Assembly: GCA_018224415.1 (NCBI GenBank)
Contig: JAGTUZ010000288.1
Coordinates: forward strand, 1-26,104
From: Bacteroidota bacterium
GTDB taxonomy: Bacteria; Bacteroidota; Ignavibacteria; SZUA-365
Length of the DNA stretch: 26,104 nt
Direction of reading: 5' to 3'
Positions 22,103 through 26,104 of the stretch are shown here, piece by piece; the first letter of the stretch is position 1; the number at the start of each line of letters is the position of its first letter. The notes under the pieces were generated by a model. It was not told the DNA's origin, did no database searches, and saw nothing but the letters and a program-made list of their open reading frames with translations. The position numbers and the translations under genes are program-made.

Positions 22103-24757
22103 ATGGCAAAAGCTCGCAGCGCAGACAAGAAAGCCCCGCGGAGCGCCTCCGCTTCCAACCTGTCCCAGCCGACCTTCCTCGTCCAACACGCCAACGCGAT
22201 TTTCATCGGGATGATCGCGCTGTTGCTTGTCATCTTCTTCCACGAGGCGTTTTTCTCCGGCAAGGTGTTTTTCGTGCCGGACAACGTATCGTCGATCGTG
22301 TACGAAGAAGGCTATCTCAAGCAGGCGGACGAGGCCGGCGTGAATCCGTTCTGGAATCCGTATGTGTTTTCCGGCATGCCCACCTGGGGATCGAGTTCGC
22401 CGGGTCACGGCATGTACCTGCACAGCTTCCTCGATCCGCTCAAGCCCATGGTGATCATGCAGGTGTACGGTTGGGTGCAGGCGGCAGTAAACATCCTGCC
22501 GCTGCCATCGATGTTCTGGGACATCTTCAACTTCTTCCTGCTCGGCGCCTTCACGTATCTTCTGGGAGTGCGGCGGAAGTTCGAGCCCTGGGTGGCCTTC
22601 CTGGTCGCGGTCTCGGTGGTGTTTTCGCTGTATTCACTGAACTGGATCATGGCCGGACACAACACCAAGATCACGGTGTTTGCCTTTCTGCCGGCCATCC
22701 TGCTGCTGGTGGACCTGCTGTTCGAGAAGCGCAGCCTGCCGCGGATTTCCCTGCTGGTGCTGGCGCTGCATTTCACGTTCAACTCCGGGCACGTGCAGAT
22801 GGTCTTTTACAGTCTCATGGTCGTGGGTCTGTACGTGCTGTACAAATGGTATTCCGGCGAGAGCTTCGGCAAGGTCGCGCTCGTGTCGGCCATCGCAGTG
22901 GGAAGCGCGGCCTTCGCCTTCCTCATGCTTTCGGGTCCGTACTTCGCGGCATGGGAATACAAGGACTTCTCCATCCGCGGCGCGGGCTCCGGCGGATCGG
23001 GTCATGGTCCGGCCACCGGCGGACTCGATTACGACTACGCGACGCTGTGGTCGTTCTCTCCGATCGAGGTTCTGACCTTTTTCGTGCCGTCCTTCGTCGG
23101 CTTCGGTTCGCCGACGTATTGGGGTTCGATGAGCTTCACCGAGTCGCCGATCTATCTCGGCGTGGTGGTGAGCTTCTTCGCCCTTCTCGGCATCGTACTG
23201 CGGCCGAAGGATAAGTTCGTGCATCTGTGGATCGCTCTCGGCGTGATCGCCCTGCTGGTTTCCTTCGGGCGCAATTTCAGTCCGCTCTACGACCTGTTCT
23301 TCCACTACGTGCCCTTCTTCGACAACTTCCGCATTCCCTCGATGATCCTCTTCCTGATGGCGCTGTCGATGGGAATGCTGGCGGGTGTGGGACTGACGGA
23401 AATCGTGCGCCTGCTGCGCGAGCGACGCAAGGGCGAGGAAGGCGCGGTGACCGCGAAGCTGACGAAGGCCATCTGGATTCCCGTCGGTGTGGCCGCGGTG
23501 CTGGTGCTCGCGCTGATGGGCATGGAAAGCAGTTACAAGAGTACTGTGTCTGAAATGATGAAAGAGCATCACCCGCAGTACCATCAGTACATGGAGCAGA
23601 TCGTGCAGTACGAGCAGGCGGGGCGAATGTCCGAATTGCCCGAGCAGCTCCAGAACCTGACACTGGACCGCATCTACTCCATGGCCCTGAACGACGCGCT
23701 GCTGGCCCTGCTGTTCATGGCCCTGGCGGGATTGGTGCTCTGGGCGTTTGTCAAGGGCAAGCTCGGCATCACGCCAACGATTCTCACGCTCCTGCTTTTG
23801 CTGGTTGTCGATTGGTGGGTCGTGGACTCCAAACCGATGCACATGGTGCCGATGCGGGAGCAGGAGCAATCGCTGGCGAAAACAGATGTGGTGGATTTCC
23901 TGAAACAGGACACCACGGTGTACCGCGTCCTTCCCGCAGGCAACCACAGCGATGACAACTGGTACGTCGCGTATAGCATCCAGAATGTGGCGGGCTACCA
24001 TCCAGCCAAGCTCAAGCTGTACGACGACGTGCGCAACACGATGTTCGGCCAGTTCCAGTACCAGAGCGGCGAGCAGTTGCAGTCGTCCAACTGGGCGATG
24101 CTGAGCATGCTCAACACGAAATACGTCGTGACGCCGGGCGACTGGCAGGTTACGGCGCCCTTCCTCAAGCCCGTGTTTTTCGGCAACAAGGAGACGGTCT
24201 ACGAAAACCAGTACGTACTGCCGCGCGCGTTTTTCGTCGGGTCGTATGAAGTCATCACCGACGACGAGGTCATGTTCCAGGAGGTCAGTACGCTGCCTGG
24301 CTATCGGCCCGACCGCGTGGCGTACCTGAGCACCGAGCCGCCGACCAAACCCGCCACGGTGTCTGACAGCCTGCTCGCGGGCGCGAGCGCGACGCTGGTG
24401 GATTTCGGCATCAACGGCTTCGCCTACGATCTCGAGACGCCGGTCGACGCCATCCTCAAGCTCAGCGAAGTGTATTACCCGAGCGGGTGGACGGCCACGC
24501 TCGACGGCAAGCCGATCGACATCCTGCGGTCGGACTACGTGCTGCGCGCGGTGGTGATTCCTGCGGGGAAACACCGTCTTGAAATGCATTACCAGCCCGA
24601 GACCTACGAGGCCGGACTGATCGTCACCACGGTCACGAACTACGCACTCGCCGCCGTGCTTCTCCTGTCTCTCGTCCTCTGGCTGCGCAGGCGGCAGGGC
24701 AAGGGCAAGGCCGCGGCCACGACTTCCAAGGACAACGAGGACCAACTTACGGCGTGA
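22103..24757 (+). CDS. YfhO-family multipass membrane protein
   Basis: This 884-residue protein has a short basic cytoplasmic N-terminus, then about a dozen hydrophobic helices. The first is at residues 33-52 (IFIGMIALLLVIFFHEAFF). After it comes the extracytoplasmic NPFWNPYVFSGMPTWG motif, typical of YfhO proteins, which are GT-C-like membrane glycosyltransferases. Later soluble parts include YRVLPAGNHSDDNW and the C-terminal PSGWTATLDGKPIDILRSDY, also family-like, then a final helix (YALAAVLLLSLVLWL) and a basic tail. YfhO enzymes are linked to surface-polymer glycosylation using polyprenyl-linked sugars. The donor and acceptor here are unknown. The ATG has no clear ribosome site. The stop overlaps the GTG start of the GT4 gene (GTGA), so the genes are coupled. 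Confidence 0.85.
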   Translation: MAKARSADKKAPRSASASNLSQPTFLVQHANAIFIGMIALLLVIFFHEAFFSGKVFFVPDNVSSIVYEEGYLKQADEAGVNPFWNPYVFSGMPTWGSSSPGHGMYLHSFLDPLKPMVIMQVYGWVQAAVNILPLPSMFWDIFNFFLLGAFTYLLGVRRKFEPWVAFLVAVSVVFSLYSLNWIMAGHNTKITVFAFLPAILLLVDLLFEKRSLPRISLLVLALHFTFNSGHVQMVFYSLMVVGLYVLYKWYSGESFGKVALVSAIAVGSAAFAFLMLSGPYFAAWEYKDFSIRGAGSGGSGHGPATGGLDYDYATLWSFSPIEVLTFFVPSFVGFGSPTYWGSMSFTESPIYLGVVVSFFALLGIVLRPKDKFVHLWIALGVIALLVSFGRNFSPLYDLFFHYVPFFDNFRIPSMILFLMALSMGMLAGVGLTEIVRLLRERRKGEEGAVTAKLTKAIWIPVGVAAVLVLALMGMESSYKSTVSEMMKEHHPQYHQYMEQIVQYEQAGRMSELPEQLQNLTLDRIYSMALNDALLALLFMALAGLVLWAFVKGKLGITPTILTLLLLLVVDWWVVDSKPMHMVPMREQEQSLAKTDVVDFLKQDTTVYRVLPAGNHSDDNWYVAYSIQNVAGYHPAKLKLYDDVRNTMFGQFQYQSGEQLQSSNWAMLSMLNTKYVVTPGDWQVTAPFLKPVFFGNKETVYENQYVLPRAFFVGSYEVITDDEVMFQEVSTLPGYRPDRVAYLSTEPPTKPATVSDSLLAGASATLVDFGINGFAYDLETPVDAILKLSEVYYPSGWTATLDGKPIDILRSDYVLRAVVIPAGKHRLEMHYQPETYEAGLIVTTVTNYALAAVLLLSLVLWLRRRQGKGKAAATTSKDNEDQLTA

Positions 24758-25890
24758 ACGTCGTCATCTCCGTCGGCGGGAGGTTCCACGCCCTGGAACT
24801 CGCCGAGCAGCTTGACCGGCGCGGCTACCTCGAGCGCATTATCACAACCAAGCGATGGTACGTGCGCGAGCGCTTTCTCAAGAGCCGGTACCGCGTCATT
24901 CCCGTGCCCGAGTATCTTGGCACTCTGGTGCGCAAGGTGCCCGCGCTGCGGCGTCGCGGTTACTATTCCTGGTTGAAAGACAATCTCTTCGACGCGCTTG
25001 CGCGCAAGTACATTCCCCCCTGTGACATCTTCCACGCCTGGGGCAACTATGCCCTGGCCTCCATCCCGCACGCACGCAAGCATCATGCGAAGGTCGTGAT
25101 CGAGCGGGGGTCGACGCATCCATTTTTCCAGGACAGCATACTCCGGGAGGAGTTCGAGCGTTTCGGCATGGAAGTCGAGCGCGCGCATCCGCAGATCATC
25201 GAGAAGGGCCTGCGCGAAATGGAGCTGGCCGACGCGGTCATCATTCCGTCTGCCTTCGTCGAACGCACGTTTCTCGATGCCGGATTTCCGGAGGAGAAAC
25301 TCCACGTAGTGCCGTACGGTTTCAATCCCACGCAGTTTGCGCCCGGCGAGAAGCGCGATGGGCGGTTCCGCGTGCTGTTCGTCGGTAACATCGGCGTGCA
25401 GAAAGGGGTGCATTACCTGCTCGAGGCCTGGTCGCGGCTGCGCCTGCCCGGCGCCGAGCTGGTGTTCATCGGCACCGTGGAGGAAGGCATCCGGCCGCTG
25501 CTCGCGAAGTACGAGGGACAGTTCACACTGCGCGGCCACGTACCGCACGAGAAACTGAAGGAAGAATACGCGCAGGCGTCGGTGTTCGTGCTGCCTTCCC
25601 TGCAGGAGGGTTCGGCACTGGTGACCTACGAGGCCATGGCCTGCGGCCTGCCGCTGCTGGTCACGACCAACACCGGCAGCGTCGCCATCGACGGCGAGCA
25701 CGGGTTCGTCGTGCCGATCCGCGACAGCGATGTGCTGGCGGAAAAGCTGTCCTGGCTGTACGAATACCAGGATGACGCACGGGAGATGGGCGCGCGCGGG
25801 GCCGCGTACATCCGCGATTTCACATGGGAGCGCTATGCGTCGGGCGTGATCGAGGTCTACCGTTCGCTGCTGCCGGAGGAACAGGCATGA
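24754..25890 (+). CDS. GT4-family glycosyltransferase (GT-B fold)
   Basis: This 378-residue cytoplasmic enzyme probably transfers a sugar from a nucleotide donor during surface polysaccharide synthesis. The N-terminal acceptor domain includes FHAWGNYALASI and ERGSTHPFFQ. The C-terminal donor domain starts near FRVLFVGNIGVQKGVHYLLE, with LRGHVPHEKLKEEYAQASVF and then LPSLQEGSALVTYEAMACGL, the GT4 E-x7-E region, and GEHGFVVP. The start is GTG within the yfhO stop (GTGA), giving MNVVISVGGRFHALELAEQL, a normal family opening. The stop overlaps the next gene (ATGA). The sugar and acceptor cannot be determined from sequence alone. Confidence 0.9.
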   Translation: MNVVISVGGRFHALELAEQLDRRGYLERIITTKRWYVRERFLKSRYRVIPVPEYLGTLVRKVPALRRRGYYSWLKDNLFDALARKYIPPCDIFHAWGNYALASIPHARKHHAKVVIERGSTHPFFQDSILREEFERFGMEVERAHPQIIEKGLREMELADAVIIPSAFVERTFLDAGFPEEKLHVVPYGFNPTQFAPGEKRDGRFRVLFVGNIGVQKGVHYLLEAWSRLRLPGAELVFIGTVEEGIRPLLAKYEGQFTLRGHVPHEKLKEEYAQASVFVLPSLQEGSALVTYEAMACGLPLLVTTNTGSVAIDGEHGFVVPIRDSDVLAEKLSWLYEYQDDAREMGARGAAYIRDFTWERYASGVIEVYRSLLPEEQA

Positions 25891-26104
25891 GCATCGCGCG
25901 GAAGGCACTGATCGGTGCACTCTGGGCCAGTGGGGCAAACTATCTGAGCCAGGGAGTGGGTTTCATTTCCATCGCGGTTCTTGGGCGGTTGCTGCTCGAG
26001 GAGGATTTCGGTCTTGCCGCCACCGCAAATTCCATCATCCAGTTCGTTTTCATCCTCTCCGCCCTTTCGTTGAATCTTTCCATCATTCAATCACAGGAAG
26101 AAAA
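25887..26104 (+). CDS. Polysaccharide flippase (Wzx/MATE-like), N-terminal part
   Basis: Only the first 72 residues or so are inside the window. They start MSIARKALIGALWASGANYL, continue SQGVGFISIAVLGRLLLEED and FGLAATANSII, and end in a hydrophobic helix. This is the opening of the polysaccharide-transporter (Wzx/RfbX) family, which flips lipid-linked sugars across the inner membrane. The ATG overlaps the GT4 stop by 4 bases and has GGAGGAACAGGC upstream. Its position after a YfhO protein and a glycosyltransferase supports a surface glycan assembly operon that continues beyond the window. Confidence 0.82.
   Translation, partial: MSIARKALIGALWASGANYLSQGVGFISIAVLGRLLLEEDFGLAATANSIIQFVFILSALSLNLSIIQSQEE

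Noticed and set aside
22634..24745. A 703-residue minus-strand open frame opposite the yfhO-like gene.
   Set aside because: It is rich in His, Arg and Gln as expected from antisense of hydrophobic GC-rich code, with no domain; the plus-strand gene has clear membrane helices and coupling to its neighbour.

Overview
The window is a GC-rich chromosomal segment from a Gram-negative bacterium of the FCB superphylum, most likely a Bacteroidota/Ignavibacteriota/Kapabacteria-type lineage (inference). Support comes from two proteins with C-terminal type IX secretion (T9SS) sorting domains, a PorV/PorQ-like outer-membrane protein, a GWxTD-domain protein, a lipid A acyltransferase, a heptosyltransferase-like enzyme, and several TTG-N19/20-TAnnTTT promoter candidates resembling the Bacteroidota consensus.

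Layout. 1-2171 (+): the 3' end of a T9SS substrate, then a PorV-like protein and a strong terminator. 2340-5950 (+): a GWxTD protein, an LpxL-type acyltransferase and a GT9 glycosyltransferase in close succession, ending at a terminator that also serves the opposite strand. 9406-5978 (-): comEA-like, pilin-like, pilM-like, rsmD, coaD and fmdB-like genes, all head to tail, some with 4-bp ATGA overlaps. 12479-9464 (-): a CIRCE operator and hrcA-grpE-dnaJ, without dnaK. 13818-12510 (-): a Nudix hydrolase and a two-repeat lipoprotein. 13819-14041: a divergent control region with a near-consensus sigma-54 promoter and an upstream inverted repeat. 14042-16820 (+): lon and a small zinc-ribbon gene, then a terminator. 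16936-21945 (+): a 1647-residue LamG/Ig-repeat T9SS surface protein. 22039 to the end (+): a YfhO-type membrane protein, a GT4 glycosyltransferase and the start of a flippase, translationally coupled.

Three themes recur. Cell envelope: lipid A acylation, core sugar transfer, surface glycan assembly and T9SS cargo. Protein quality control: HrcA/CIRCE with GrpE and DnaJ, and Lon under a possible sigma-54 promoter. DNA uptake or pilus-like functions: ComEA, pilin-like and PilM-like genes joined to housekeeping genes.

The most unusual features are five short GC-rich tandem repeats with different unit lengths. Those inside genes have units of 21, 15 and 18 bp and keep frame; those between genes have units of 18 and 20 bp. 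The largest inserts about 49 residues of a seven-residue repeat into the GT9 enzyme. I saw no tRNA, rRNA, CRISPR array, transposase or phage gene. All calls come from reading the sequence; no database search was run.
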